This document shows positions 27,437 to 36,391 of a stretch of DNA of 64,000 bases, piece by piece; the first letter of the stretch is position 1; each line of letters starts with the position of its first letter. The position numbers were made by a program, and so were the translations under genes. This DNA is from an uncultured Tenacibaculum sp. (lineage in GTDB: Bacteria; Bacteroidota; Bacteroidia; Flavobacteriales; Flavobacteriaceae), in contig CANMJA010000010.1 in the NCBI GenBank assembly GCA_947498055.1, positions 47,970-111,969 on the forward strand, written 5' to 3'. The notes beneath the pieces are model-generated. The model was given only the letters and a program-made list of their open reading frames with translations. It was not told where the DNA came from and ran no database searches.

Positions 27437-28378
27437 ATGAATTTATTTAAAAAACTAGGTATTGGTATCGCTTTTTTACTATTGTTAATAGCCTGTAAAA
27501 CGACAAGCAATAATGTAAAAAATAACACGAATAGTGCTATAAAAAAAAGTAAATCGTATGCGAATTATTATAAGGTAGTTTCTGTAGCTGACAGCTTATT
27601 TTATTTAAAAAAATATAAAAAAGCTAAAAATATTTTAGAAGGACTTTTTAAACGTCTTGAGCCAATTAACACCTTTCGATTTGGAGAATATTACACTTAT
27701 CTTATAAGTAAACATCATATAGGTGAAAAAATAGAAAAAAAGGAGTTTTTACATTTTATAACAAAGTACGGGTATACTAAGGAGCAAATTAAAAAAGATA
27801 CCATACTAACCCTTTATTACACAAAATTTATTGACGATAAAAAATATGAAAATTTAAAAAATCAATACAATACAAGTATTTCCATGGAATTGAGAGAGAA
27901 GATTCATGAAATGCTAAAGAAAGACCAATACTATAGAACTGAATATTTTGAAGACGATGCTTTTTCTAAAGGAAAAAAAGTAGATGCAGAGAACGGTGAA
28001 AAATTGAAAGAATTATTTGATAAAAATATATATCCATCACAAAAACTAATAGGAGGATTATTTTATAATGATAAGGATGCTGATGTAGAAACCATTTTGC
28101 TACATACAAATGATAAAGATAGGTTTGAATATTTTTTACCCAAATTAAAAGAATTTATAAAACAAGGAAAAACCAATCCATATATATACGGAATGTTGAT
28201 AGATCAATACCATTTATATAACGATAAAGAGCAGCTATATGGTACTTATAATGTTGATAGATTAGATAAGGAAAAGTTTGCTTTTTACAACAAGAACAGG
28301 AATAAATTAAAAATAGGCTTTCCTTCTGTTGAGTTTGATGTATGGAAGGATTCTATTTTCTTTAATAAGCATCAATAG
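27437..28378 (+). CDS. Lipoprotein with DUF6624-like C-terminal domain, RiPP-linked
   Basis: A 313-residue protein with a clear lipoprotein signal (LLLLIACKTT). A Lys-rich, probably helical region covers about 40-140. The C-terminal part resembles DUF6624: KKDQYYR, then DAENGEKLKELFDKN, then SQKLIGGLFYNDKDAD, then FLPKLKEFIKQG, then YGMLIDQYHLYNDKEQLYGTY, in the order I remember for that domain. Its function is unknown. It starts the run that continues with the precursor peptide 46 bp downstream and the two maturases, so it probably belongs to the system, perhaps as an immunity or surface factor. That role is inference. Confidence 0.68.
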   Translation: MNLFKKLGIGIAFLLLLIACKTTSNNVKNNTNSAIKKSKSYANYYKVVSVADSLFYLKKYKKAKNILEGLFKRLEPINTFRFGEYYTYLISKHHIGEKIEKKEFLHFITKYGYTKEQIKKDTILTLYYTKFIDDKKYENLKNQYNTSISMELREKIHEMLKKDQYYRTEYFEDDAFSKGKKVDAENGEKLKELFDKNIYPSQKLIGGLFYNDKDADVETILLHTNDKDRFEYFLPKLKEFIKQGKTNPYIYGMLIDQYHLYNDKEQLYGTYNVDRLDKEKFAFYNKNRNKLKIGFPSVEFDVWKDSIFFNKHQ

Positions 28379-28424
28379 AACGTGTCTATTTTAAACAAGT
28401 AATTTTAATTTAATATTTAATATC

Positions 28425-28628
28425 ATGAAAAACAACAAATTTTCTTTAACAAACTTCAAAGGTTTACAAACTAGTGAAATGGTAACAATCAATGGTGGTG
28501 TGAACCCAGTAAATGTCGATAAGTATTCCACTTCTCCTTATTATGATGGAGGTGATACGGATTGTAAAGACGTAATTCATGGTGCTGGAGATGCTCCTGG
28601 AACAGGAATAATAAAAGTTTATCAATAG
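28425..28628 (+). CDS. GG-leader precursor peptide of a grasp-with-spasm RiPP
   Basis: A 67-residue peptide. The leader MKNNKFSLTNFKGLQTSEM plus VTINGG ends in a double glycine at residues 24-25, followed by a 42-residue core. The core carries a Ser/Thr patch (KYSTSPYYDGG), then acidic and Thr residues (DTDCKD), a Gly-rich stretch (HGAGDAPGTG) and a single Cys. Thr/Ser with downstream Asp is what an ATP-grasp ester ligase would join. It is followed by a strong terminator and then by the ATP-grasp and SPASM genes. The C39 exporter upstream would remove the leader. Confidence 0.85.
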   Translation: MKNNKFSLTNFKGLQTSEMVTINGGVNPVNVDKYSTSPYYDGGDTDCKDVIHGAGDAPGTGIIKVYQ

Positions 28629-28650
28629 AGAATGAAATCTTATTGATTAA

Positions 28651-28680
28651 AAAAAGGCTGTGTTTTTATGCAGCCTTTTT
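28651..28680 (+). terminator. Terminator between the precursor and the maturase genes
   Basis: A perfect 10-bp stem (28651-28660 with 28671-28680) with a 10-base loop ends in five Ts. It lies 22 bases after the precursor stop and 22 bases before the ATP-grasp start. No promoter box is visible in between, so maturase expression probably depends on readthrough. Confidence 0.82.
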
Positions 28681-28701
28681 CTATATCGTTAAAAGTATCT
28701 T

Positions 28702-29628
28702 ATGGTTTTAATAATTAGCATTAATAACGATTATTCTACTAGTGAAATAATTTCTTGGTTTATTAAAAAAGATGTAAAATTCTTACGAGTTAATAAAGGC
28801 GAATTAGAAAAAATAGTTTTTGTAAATAATAGTTTTCAATTATTCATAAAAGGGAAATCATATAATTTGAATGAATTTAAGTTTGTATGGTATCGTAAAG
28901 GAGATTTGTTTCCTAATTACCTAAAAGAAAATACAGAAATGAATTCTTTTTTGTTTCAAGAAAATAAAAACCTAAAAAAATATTTCTATTATTTATTACA
29001 TAAAATTCCGCACCTAAATTCCTATGAAAAAGGTGATATTAATAAGTTAATTGTACTAGATAAAGCAAAAGAAATTGGACTTAAAATTCCTAACTTTTTT
29101 ATTACTTCAGAGAAGGAAGATTTTCAAAAAATTAAAAGCAAACAAAAAACAGAACTTATTACAAAAACAATTTCAGGGAATCCTTCTTTTTCAACCGCAT
29201 TAAAAAGATACGTAATGTATACTAAAAAAGTAGAGACTATTACCGATGATCGGTTTTTCCCGTCTCTATTTCAGCAGTATATTAAGAAAAAATATGAATT
29301 AAGAATTTTTTATTTAGGAGGTGTTTTTTTCTCAATGGCTATTCTTCCTAAATCGCATAGTTCTATGATAGATATAAGAAATGAAAAAGAAGCTTCCAAT
29401 AGAAATATACCATACAAATTACCTGAAAAAATAGAAGAAAAAATTATAAAATTGATGAAGTCTTTAGACTTAGAATCTGGGTCTATTGATATGCTTGTTA
29501 CAGAAGAAGAACACTATTATTTTTTAGAGGTAAACCCAGTAGGACAGTTTGGTTATGTTGCAGAGCCGTGCAATTATAATATAAATGAAATGATAGCCAA
29601 TTACATCATAGAAAGAGCAAAGACATGA
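28702..29628 (+). CDS. gwsG: ATP-grasp peptide maturase of the grasp-with-spasm system
   Basis: A 308-residue ATP-grasp ligase. Visible family features are FVWYRKGDLFPNY in the N-terminal domain, the ATP-binding lysine region ELITKTISGNPS, the basic motif YELRIFYLGGVFFS, and the Mg/ATP motif YFLEVNPVGQFGYV (about 275) shared with microviridin-type ligases. Such enzymes join Ser/Thr or Lys side chains to Asp/Glu side chains in a leader-guided way. It follows the precursor after a terminator and overlaps a 46-residue ORF by 4 bp. The symbol follows the TIGRFAM system name, which I recall rather than looked up. Confidence 0.87.
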   Translation: MVLIISINNDYSTSEIISWFIKKDVKFLRVNKGELEKIVFVNNSFQLFIKGKSYNLNEFKFVWYRKGDLFPNYLKENTEMNSFLFQENKNLKKYFYYLLHKIPHLNSYEKGDINKLIVLDKAKEIGLKIPNFFITSEKEDFQKIKSKQKTELITKTISGNPSFSTALKRYVMYTKKVETITDDRFFPSLFQQYIKKKYELRIFYLGGVFFSMAILPKSHSSMIDIRNEKEASNRNIPYKLPEKIEEKIIKLMKSLDLESGSIDMLVTEEEHYYFLEVNPVGQFGYVAEPCNYNINEMIANYIIERAKT

Positions 29629-29765
29629 AATCACCTATAATTTTACAAATAAGTGACACTGTTGCGTTAGCAAGAAAAAGCTCCAAAAAGTATCTTAAAA
29701 ACGAAACTCTAAATTCATTAAAAATATTTAAAGAACCTTTTTTTAAACCAAAGACAAGAATATAG
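29625..29765 (+). CDS. Small coupled ORF (46 residues) between the two maturases
   Basis: The ATG at 29625 overlaps the stop of the ATP-grasp gene (ATGA), and the ORF ends 4 bp before the SPASM gene. The sequence starts MKSPIILQISDTVALARKSS and ends FKEPFFKPKTRI. It is basic, with no Cys, signal peptide or membrane segment. It lacks a GG leader, so it is not an obvious second precursor. Such tight spacing on both sides argues that it is translated. I do not recognise a family. It may be a small accessory or leader-binding protein. Confidence 0.6.
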   Translation: MKSPIILQISDTVALARKSSKKYLKNETLNSLKIFKEPFFKPKTRI

Positions 29766-29769
29766 AAAG

Positions 29770-30834
29770 ATGAATTATTTTAAACTATTTGCCAATTGTA
29801 TACTTGTAAAAGGACATAATAGAACAACAATTAACGATTTACAAAGAAAAAAGATTCAAATTGTTAATAATAATATAGCAGATCTTTTAGGTAATCTTAA
29901 TAATAAAGTGTCAGTAAAAGAACTTTTAGCAAATTACGATGATATAGAAAAAAAAGACATCATTAGTTTATTAGAAAATTTAGAAGAAATGGGGTTTGGT
30001 TTTTTTTGCACCAAAGAAAGTTTCGATAAATTTATTCCTTTAAAAAAAGAAATACATTATTCTAACGAAATTACCAATATTATCTGTGAGTTTAATGAAA
30101 TTAATTTTGAAAGAGTAAAAAAAATATACCACCTTATTCAACAAACAAGAACGGAATCTATAACACTTATTTTTTATAACAAACTGAAAAACGAAAGCTT
30201 ATTAGAAATCGTAAAAACATTAAGCACCTCATTTATAGTTTCTATAGATATAATTATAAGAGAAAGTAACGATTTGAGTGTTGATTTTTTCTCTTCTCTT
30301 AATTCTTTTACAAATCTTATAAATAGTATGATTATACATTCTAGTAAGGAAGAAACTATTCATAAAGAAAACTATAATTTTGAGATACGCTATATAAAAG
30401 AAAGAATCAAAGATTTTTCTTTCTGCGGAGCTGTATCACTAAATCGAATGAATATCCACCAAAGAAGTTTTTTAGAATCCATAAACTACAATTCTTGTTT
30501 GTATAAAAAACTAGCTATAGATGTAAATGGAGATATCAAAAATTGTCCGAACATAAAACACTCTTTTGGTACTATTGATACTATAGAAAATGTAGATTCT
30601 ATTTTAGAAGACAGCATATTTAAGAGGATAGGAAACATAAAAAAAGACGAAATAGAAGTATGTAAATATTGCGAGTTTAGGCATGTTTGTACAGATTGTA
30701 GAGCTTATGTGGAAGATCCCAAAAACGACTATTCAAAACCATTAAAATGTGGGTATAACCCTTATACAAATGAATGGTCGGAATGGAGTGAAAATCCTTT
30801 AAAAAAAGCAGCTATTGAGTATTACAAATTATAG
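29770..30834 (+). CDS. gwsS: SPASM-domain peptide maturase of the grasp-with-spasm system
   Basis: A 354-residue protein with a radical-SAM-like outline but no CxxxCxxC motif, as the family is defined. The C-terminal third carries the SPASM cysteines: FCGAVSL, NSCLYKKLAID, KNCPNIKHS, VCKYCEFRHVCTDCRAY and KCGYNPY. The N-terminus (MNYFKLFANCILVKGHNR) and a winged-helix-like region (about 20-80) may bind the leader peptide. With the ATP-grasp gene it forms the pair that names the system. Its chemistry is unknown; the iron-sulphur domain could guide or assist the ligase. It is the last gene of the cluster. Confidence 0.87.
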   Translation: MNYFKLFANCILVKGHNRTTINDLQRKKIQIVNNNIADLLGNLNNKVSVKELLANYDDIEKKDIISLLENLEEMGFGFFCTKESFDKFIPLKKEIHYSNEITNIICEFNEINFERVKKIYHLIQQTRTESITLIFYNKLKNESLLEIVKTLSTSFIVSIDIIIRESNDLSVDFFSSLNSFTNLINSMIIHSSKEETIHKENYNFEIRYIKERIKDFSFCGAVSLNRMNIHQRSFLESINYNSCLYKKLAIDVNGDIKNCPNIKHSFGTIDTIENVDSILEDSIFKRIGNIKKDEIEVCKYCEFRHVCTDCRAYVEDPKNDYSKPLKCGYNPYTNEWSEWSENPLKKAAIEYYKL

Positions 30835-31071
30835 TTAGGAGTAATCTCCTCTTTTCGTTGCAATATTTCTAAAATAATAAATATACTTTTAATCTAAATT
30901 TTATAGTTATTAGGCTGGTATGAAAGGTTTTATATTCCTCTTTTTTCCTGCCTAAAACAATGCGGTTCGAGAATTGACCAAAAAAACCTAAAACTTTATT
31001 TTATCGACATCGAACCAAAAACAACGCTAAAAAACCTATTTAAGTATTTGATAATTAGATGTATAAATAAA

Positions 31072-31097
31072 AAAACATCGCTAAAAAGCGATGTTTT
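31072..31097 (-). terminator. Terminator of the tRNA-Asn gene
   Basis: A perfect 11-bp stem (31072-31082 with 31087-31097) with an AAAA loop lies 10 bases past the tRNA 3' end on the minus strand and is followed there by a T-run. Confidence 0.8.
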
Positions 31098-31106
31098 CCT
31101 GTTAAG

Positions 31107-31180
31107 CTCCCCCTCTTGGACTCGAACCAAGGACCCTCTGATTAACAGTCAGATGCTCTAACCAACTGAGCTAAGGAGGA
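31107..31180 (-). tRNA. tRNA-Asn (anticodon GTT)
   Basis: A full cloverleaf of 74 bases. The acceptor TCCTCCT pairs with AGGGGGA (one G-T pair). The D arm has GCTCAGTTGGTTAGAGC, the anticodon stem TCTGA/TCAGA holds CTGTTAA with anticodon GTT, and the T arm has CTTGGTTCGAGTCCAAG. The discriminator base is G. CCA is not encoded. The 525-base gap between the SPASM gene and sucA otherwise contains only the terminator and promoter noted separately. Confidence 0.96.
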
Positions 31181-31212
31181 GTTTGCGACACAATATTTGT
31201 GTTTTGCGAGTG

Positions 31213-31242
31213 CAAATATAACACTGTTTTTTTAATTCACAA
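31213..31242 (-). promoter_or_regulatory. Promoter of tRNA-Asn
   Basis: On the minus strand, TTG (31242-31240) is followed after exactly 19 bases by TATATTTG (31220-31213), an exact match to the Bacteroidetes form TTG-N19-TAnnTTTG. It lies 33 bases before the tRNA 5' end. Confidence 0.75.
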
Positions 31243-31310
31243 GTTTTTTTTGAAAAAAAATAAAAAACTTCTTTTTTCAAACTTAGAGAATACTATTCTA
31301 CTAAAAATTG

Positions 31311-31318
31311 TATTTTTG
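31311..31318 (+). promoter_or_regulatory. Candidate -7 box of sucA
   Basis: TATTTTTG fits TAnnTTTG and lies 41 bases before the sucA start. No TTG sits at the expected distance, so support is partial. Confidence 0.4.
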
Positions 31319-31359
31319 TAATTGTAATATTTTAATTACAAAAAAGTACAAACGTATAT

Positions 31360-34083
31360 ATGGACAAGTTTTCGTTCTTAAACGCAGCACACGCGGGTTT
31401 TATAGGAGAATTGTATGAACAATACCAAAAAAACCCAGATGCCGTAGAACCAAGTTGGAGAAGTTTTTTTCAAGGTTATGATTTAGCTAATGAGAATTAT
31501 TCGTTAACAGACGAAGAAGAAGTTGAAATCCCTGAAGAAGTTCGCAAAGAATTTTTAGTAATCGATTTAATTAACGGATATCGTACAAGAGGTCATTTAT
31601 TTACAAAGACCAATCCTGTTCGTGAGCGTAGAAAATATTCGCCTACATTAGAGTTAGAAAATTTTGGACTTGCGTCTCAAGATTTATCTACAGTTTTTAA
31701 TGCAGGTCAAATTTTAGGTATTGGACCGCAGAAATTATCAGAAATAATTAAACATCTACAAGCTATTTATTGCGATAGTATTGGTGTAGAGTATATGTAT
31801 TTGCGAAATCCAGAAGAAATTAAATGGTGGCAAAGCAGATTAAATCAAAACGATAATCATCCAAGTTATAACCTAGAAGAAAAAAAGTACATCTTATCTA
31901 AATTAAATCAAGCATCTACTTTCGAAAGTTTTTTACAAACCAAATATGTAGGTCAAAAAAGATTTTCAGTAGAAGGAGGAGAAACTTTAATTCCAGGTAT
32001 TAGTGTAGCACTTAGAGATGCTGCTGAAAAATTTGGAGTGAAAGAATGCGTTTTAGGTATGGCGCACCGTGGTCGTTTAAATACATTGGTAAATATTTTT
32101 AAAAAACCAGTTAGAGATTTATTTAGTGAGTTTGAAGGAAAAGATTTTGAAGATGAATCTATTGATGGGGATGTAAAATATCATTTAGGTTTAACATTAA
32201 GTAAAGAGTATAGAGGCGGACAAGCAATGAAAATGAACTTGGTGCCGAATCCATCTCACTTAGAAACTGTAGACGCAGTTGCTGAAGGTATAGTTAGGGC
32301 TAAAGTAGATTTAGATTATGAGGGAGATGACGGAAAAATATTGCCAATATTAGTTCATGGAGATGCTGCAATTGCAGGGCAAGGTATTGTATACGAAGTT
32401 GTGCAAATGGCACAATTAAACGGGTATAAAACAGGAGGAACGATTCATGTAGTAGTAAATAATCAAGTAGGATTTACAACGAATTATTTAGATGCTCGTT
32501 CTAGTACCTATTGTACAGATGTTGCTAAAGTAACTTTATCACCAGTATTACATGTAAATGCAGACGATGCTGAGGCTGTATGCCACGCTATGCAAATAGC
32601 AGTAGAATACAGAGCTAAATTTAAGAAAGATATCTTCATCGATTTATTAGGATACCGTAAATATGGTCATAATGAAGGAGATGAACCAAGTTTTACGCAA
32701 CCTAAGTTGTATAAAACCATAAAGAAGCATAAAAATGCGAAAGAAATTTATGTAGCTAAGTTGTTAGAAGAACAAACAATAACCAATGACTACGTAAAAC
32801 AAATTACAGCAGAGTTTAAAGAGCATTTAGAAGCAGAGTTTACAGAATCTAAGAAAAAAACAACCTCTAAAATTAAGGATTTTATGCCTGAGGTTTGGGA
32901 AGGGTTTATGCGTAAACAGCTAGAAGATATGTTGCGTCCAGTGGATACCACATACTCTGTAGCGGCATTAAAAGACATAGCAAAAGTAATATCCTCAACA
33001 CCTGAAGGATATAAATTTGTACGTAAAGCTGAACGTATTTTAGAAGGTCGTTCTAAAATGGTATTTGAAAAGAATGCTTTAGACTGGGGTACTGCAGAAA
33101 ACTTAGCTTACGGGACTTTATTAGAAGAAGGATACAATATTCGTATTTCTGGAGAAGATGTAGAAAGAGGAACCTTTTCGCATCGTCATGCAATTATGCG
33201 TGATGAAAATACTTTAGAACGTGTTAATTTATTAAATACAAACTCTAAAAATAAAGGAGAATTTACAATTTACAATTCTCACTTATCAGAGTATGGAGTA
33301 TTAGGTTTCGATTATGGGTATGCTATGGCTGCTCCTAATACATTAACTATTTGGGAAGCTCAGTTTGGAGATTTTGCAAATGGTGCTCAAATTGTATTCG
33401 ACCAATATATTTCTTCAGCAGAAGATAAATGGAAGTTGCAAAATGGGTTGGTAATGTTGTTGCCTCACGGATATGAAGGTCAAGGGCCTGAGCATTCATC
33501 GGCAAGAATAGAACGTTTTTTACAATCATCTGCAATAGATAACTGGACTATAGCAAACTGTTCTACTCCAGCAAATATATACCATATCTTGCGTCGTCAA
33601 ATGAAACGTGATTTTAGAAAACCTTTAGTTGTGTTTACACCAAAGAGTTTATTACGTTTACCTGCAGCAGTAAGTACTATAGAAGAATTGTCTGAAGGTA
33701 CTTTTCAAGAGGTAATTGATGATACTATAGAAACTTCAAAAGTGAAGAAAATGGTTTTCTGTACAGGTAAATTTTACTACGATTTGTTAGCAAAACGTGA
33801 AGAATTAAACAGAAATGATGTTGCTTTAATTAGAATAGAACAATTATTTCCATTACACAACGATAAAATAAAAGAAGTGATGGATAAGTATCCTAACGTA
33901 GATCGTTATGTTTGGGCACAAGAAGAACCTAAAAACATGGGATCTTGGTCGTATATGTTAGAACGTTTTGATTTGGCTAAATTAGAATGTGCTTCAGAAG
34001 CATATAGAGCAGCACCAGCAGCGGGGTCAAAAAAGCGTTCTGTAGAGCGTCATGAGGCAATTATAAGTAAAGTTTTCGATTAA
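31360..34083 (+). CDS. sucA: 2-oxoglutarate dehydrogenase E1 component
   Basis: A 907-residue thiamine-diphosphate enzyme that decarboxylates 2-oxoglutarate in the TCA cycle and passes the succinyl group to SucB. The E1 N-terminal segment is present (FLNAAHAGFIGELYEQY, then DPDAVEPSWRSFF-like text). Also present are the active-site regions VLGMAHRGRLNTLVN and HGDAAIAGQGIVYE, the ThDP/Mg region, and the late RHEAIISKVFD end. Length is typical. sucB starts 43 bp downstream, so the two genes are co-transcribed, as in most bacteria. E3 (lipoamide dehydrogenase) is not in the window. Confidence 0.97.
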   Translation: MDKFSFLNAAHAGFIGELYEQYQKNPDAVEPSWRSFFQGYDLANENYSLTDEEEVEIPEEVRKEFLVIDLINGYRTRGHLFTKTNPVRERRKYSPTLELENFGLASQDLSTVFNAGQILGIGPQKLSEIIKHLQAIYCDSIGVEYMYLRNPEEIKWWQSRLNQNDNHPSYNLEEKKYILSKLNQASTFESFLQTKYVGQKRFSVEGGETLIPGISVALRDAAEKFGVKECVLGMAHRGRLNTLVNIFKKPVRDLFSEFEGKDFEDESIDGDVKYHLGLTLSKEYRGGQAMKMNLVPNPSHLETVDAVAEGIVRAKVDLDYEGDDGKILPILVHGDAAIAGQGIVYEVVQMAQLNGYKTGGTIHVVVNNQVGFTTNYLDARSSTYCTDVAKVTLSPVLHVNADDAEAVCHAMQIAVEYRAKFKKDIFIDLLGYRKYGHNEGDEPSFTQPKLYKTIKKHKNAKEIYVAKLLEEQTITNDYVKQITAEFKEHLEAEFTESKKKTTSKIKDFMPEVWEGFMRKQLEDMLRPVDTTYSVAALKDIAKVISSTPEGYKFVRKAERILEGRSKMVFEKNALDWGTAENLAYGTLLEEGYNIRISGEDVERGTFSHRHAIMRDENTLERVNLLNTNSKNKGEFTIYNSHLSEYGVLGFDYGYAMAAPNTLTIWEAQFGDFANGAQIVFDQYISSAEDKWKLQNGLVMLLPHGYEGQGPEHSSARIERFLQSSAIDNWTIANCSTPANIYHILRRQMKRDFRKPLVVFTPKSLLRLPAAVSTIEELSEGTFQEVIDDTIETSKVKKMVFCTGKFYYDLLAKREELNRNDVALIRIEQLFPLHNDKIKEVMDKYPNVDRYVWAQEEPKNMGSWSYMLERFDLAKLECASEAYRAAPAAGSKKRSVERHEAIISKVFD

Positions 34084-34125
34084 AAAGAATAAAAATAAAT
34101 TTCAGATATATAAAATTTAATACTG

Positions 34126-35334
34126 ATGGTTTTAGAAATGAAAGTTCCTTCTCCGGGGGAATCAATTACAGAGGTAGAAATAGCAACTTGGTTAGTAGAA
34201 GATGGTGATTATGTAGAAAAAGATCAGCCAATTGCTGAAGTAGATTCTGATAAGGCTACGTTAGAGTTACCAGCGGAAGAAAGTGGTATTATCACTTTAA
34301 AAGCAGAAGAAGGTGATGCAGTAGCTGTAGGTGCTGTAGTATGTCATATAGATATGAGTGCTGCTAAACCAGAAGGAGGAGCAGATACAAAAGAAGCTCC
34401 TAAGGCGGAAGAGAAAAAAGAAGAAGCTCCAAAAGCAACTCCTGCAAAAGAAACCTATGCAACAGGAACAGCTTCACCAGCAGCTAAGAAAATTTTAGCA
34501 GAAAAAGGTATTAGCGCTTCTAGTGTTAAAGGTACTGGTAAAGATGGTAGAGTAACGAAAGAAGATGCTACAAAAGCAGTTCCTTCTATGGGAACTCCAG
34601 GTATGGGATCTCGTGGTTCTGAGCGTAAAAAACTTTCTATGTTACGTAGAAAAGTTGCAGAGCGTTTAGTTTCTGTTAAAAATGAGACAGCAATGTTAAC
34701 GACGTTTAACGAAGTTAATATGCAGCCTATTTTTGATTTACGTAAGGAATATAAGGAAGATTTTAAAGCAAAACATGGAGTTGGTTTAGGATTTATGAGT
34801 TTCTTTACATTAGCTATTGTTAGAGCATTAAAAATGTATCCTGCAGTAAACTCTATGATTGATGGTAAAGAGATGGTTTCTTTCGACTTTCAAGATATTT
34901 CGATAGCTGTATCTGGGCCAAAAGGATTAATGGTTCCTGTAATTAGAAACGCAGAAAATTTAACTTTTAGAGGAGTAGAAAGCGAAGTAAAACGTTTAGC
35001 TATTAGAGCTCGTGAAGGTCAAATAACAGTAGATGAAATGACTGGAGGTACTTTTACAATTACTAATGGAGGTGTGTTTGGTTCTATGTTATCTACACCA
35101 ATCATCAACCCACCACAAAGTGCTATTTTAGGGATGCATAATATTGTAAATCGTCCTATGGCTGTGAATGGAGAAGTAGTTATTCAACCAATTATGTACG
35201 TGGCATTATCGTACGATCATAGAATTATTGATGGTAAAGAATCTGTAGGATTCCTAGTAGCTGTAAAAGAAGCTTTAGAAAATCCTGTAGAGTTATTAAT
35301 GGATAATAATCCTAAGAAATCTTTAGAAATGTAA
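34126..35334 (+). CDS. sucB: Dihydrolipoyl succinyltransferase, E2 of 2-oxoglutarate dehydrogenase
   Basis: A 402-residue E2 protein. One lipoyl domain (about 1-78) has the lipoylated Lys in [11 protein letters not shown]. An Ala/Pro/Lys/Glu-rich flexible linker is followed by the E1/E3-binding domain with [14 protein letters not shown] and [12 protein letters not shown] (about 118-155). The catalytic acyltransferase core ends in [12 protein letters not shown], holding the active-site His and Asp. All parts are complete. It follows sucA directly and ends in a strong terminator. Confidence 0.97.
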   Translation: MVLEMKVPSPGESITEVEIATWLVEDGDYVEKDQPIAEVDSDKATLELPAEESGIITLKAEEGDAVAVGAVVCHIDMSAAKPEGGADTKEAPKAEEKKEEAPKATPAKETYATGTASPAAKKILAEKGISASSVKGTGKDGRVTKEDATKAVPSMGTPGMGSRGSERKKLSMLRRKVAERLVSVKNETAMLTTFNEVNMQPIFDLRKEYKEDFKAKHGVGLGFMSFFTLAIVRALKMYPAVNSMIDGKEMVSFDFQDISIAVSGPKGLMVPVIRNAENLTFRGVESEVKRLAIRAREGQITVDEMTGGTFTITNGGVFGSMLSTPIINPPQSAILGMHNIVNRPMAVNGEVVIQPIMYVALSYDHRIIDGKESVGFLVAVKEALENPVELLMDNNPKKSLEM

Positions 35335-35367
35335 TTTCAACGAAGATAATCTTACGAATACTATATT

Positions 35368-35399
35368 AAAAAACATCTTATATAAATAAGATGTTTTTT
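35368..35399 (+). terminator. Terminator of sucA-sucB
   Basis: A perfect 14-bp stem (35368-35381 with 35386-35399) with a 4-base loop ends in six Ts. Confidence 0.92.
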
Positions 35400-35628
35400 G
35401 CGTAATAGGAATAAAATACTTTTGTGAATATTTAAGAATCATTAGTATAAAAGATTGTTAGTGGTAACGTTTTTTATAGAAATTGAGTGAAGTCGAAATT
35501 AAAAATATTTGTGCTTCGATTATTTTTTAATGCAGCGTATATAGGTTTAGTACTTACATATATTAGTTAACAAAGTAATGGATGTTCTTCTTATAATATT
35601 TTTATCATCAAACATAAAAAAATGTAAA

Positions 35629-36249
35629 ATGAATACGGTAACTTCAAAAATATCAATATCAGATGAACAAAAACGATTATTAACTTTTGGAGCAATACTT
35701 TTTTACTATAGAGGAGAGTCTATATTGGAGGTTAATTGTAATGGAGATAATGAAGAGTATAAAGAAGGTTTAAAGTTTCAATGGGGTATAAATGATTGAG
35801 AGGATGCTATAGAAACCTTAAATAATTTATTAGAATTGAACAGAAGTAATGAATTAAACTCTACTTTACAAGATCCAGATAGTATTGTGATTAAAAAAGA
35901 AATAGCAAAGGAGTTAAATATTTCTTTAGCAGAAGTTGAAGATGTAAAATCAACATACGCATGGGATATTTGTAGATTATCAGCTTTATCTAAATGGTGT
36001 TATTGGTGTGAATACATAAGCTTAGAGGAAATGTGGCAATTTATTACTCTTGGTGCTACAAAAGCTACAGAAAGAGGAAATAGTTGGAAAGAATATACTA
36101 TTTCGTTTTTATTAGGAAGAACGACGCAAGGATTCGATTTAGAAGATGTTATAGATGAATGTAAAGAGTTGTATCATTCTAAAAAATCGACTCTTTCTTG
36201 GATATTTAGAACAAAAAATTTAGATGTATATAAAAAATACAAGTTTTAA
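35629..36249 (+). pseudogene. DUF1266 family gene interrupted by an in-frame TGA
   Basis: From the ATG at 35629 the frame reads to TGA at 35797-35799 and then continues in the same frame to TAA at 36249, about 206 codons in all. The joint reads FQWGIND, stop, EDAIETLNNLLELNRS, which matches the DUF1266 pattern WGIxsrxdaxxtLxxLL. Downstream are the family's conserved Trp-rich parts (AWDICRLSALSKWCYWCEYI and SWKEYTISFLLGR). In relatives the stop position is usually a charged residue, so CGA or AGA to TGA is a simple explanation. No other damage is visible, so it is either freshly broken or read through. DUF1266 has no known function. Confidence 0.75.
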
Positions 36250-36391
36250 TTTTTAGGTATTTTATGTCATTACAGCCGTTTCTCAAAATTTTTGTTGGGG
36301 GCTCGAAATGACAATTAAAAAAGTTAAAATTCTTGCCTTTAAATCAGATTATTTGATTGTTTTTGAGAATCTTTAGTTGAAAATTGCTTTT

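Noticed and set aside
29770..30834. Radical-SAM enzyme
   Set aside because: The SPASM cysteines are present but there is no CxxxCxxC cluster motif, so it is not a standard radical-SAM protein.
35797..35799. Selenocysteine codon in the DUF1266 gene
   Set aside because: No SECIS-like hairpin follows the TGA, the family has no conserved Cys at this site, and no selenium genes are in the window.
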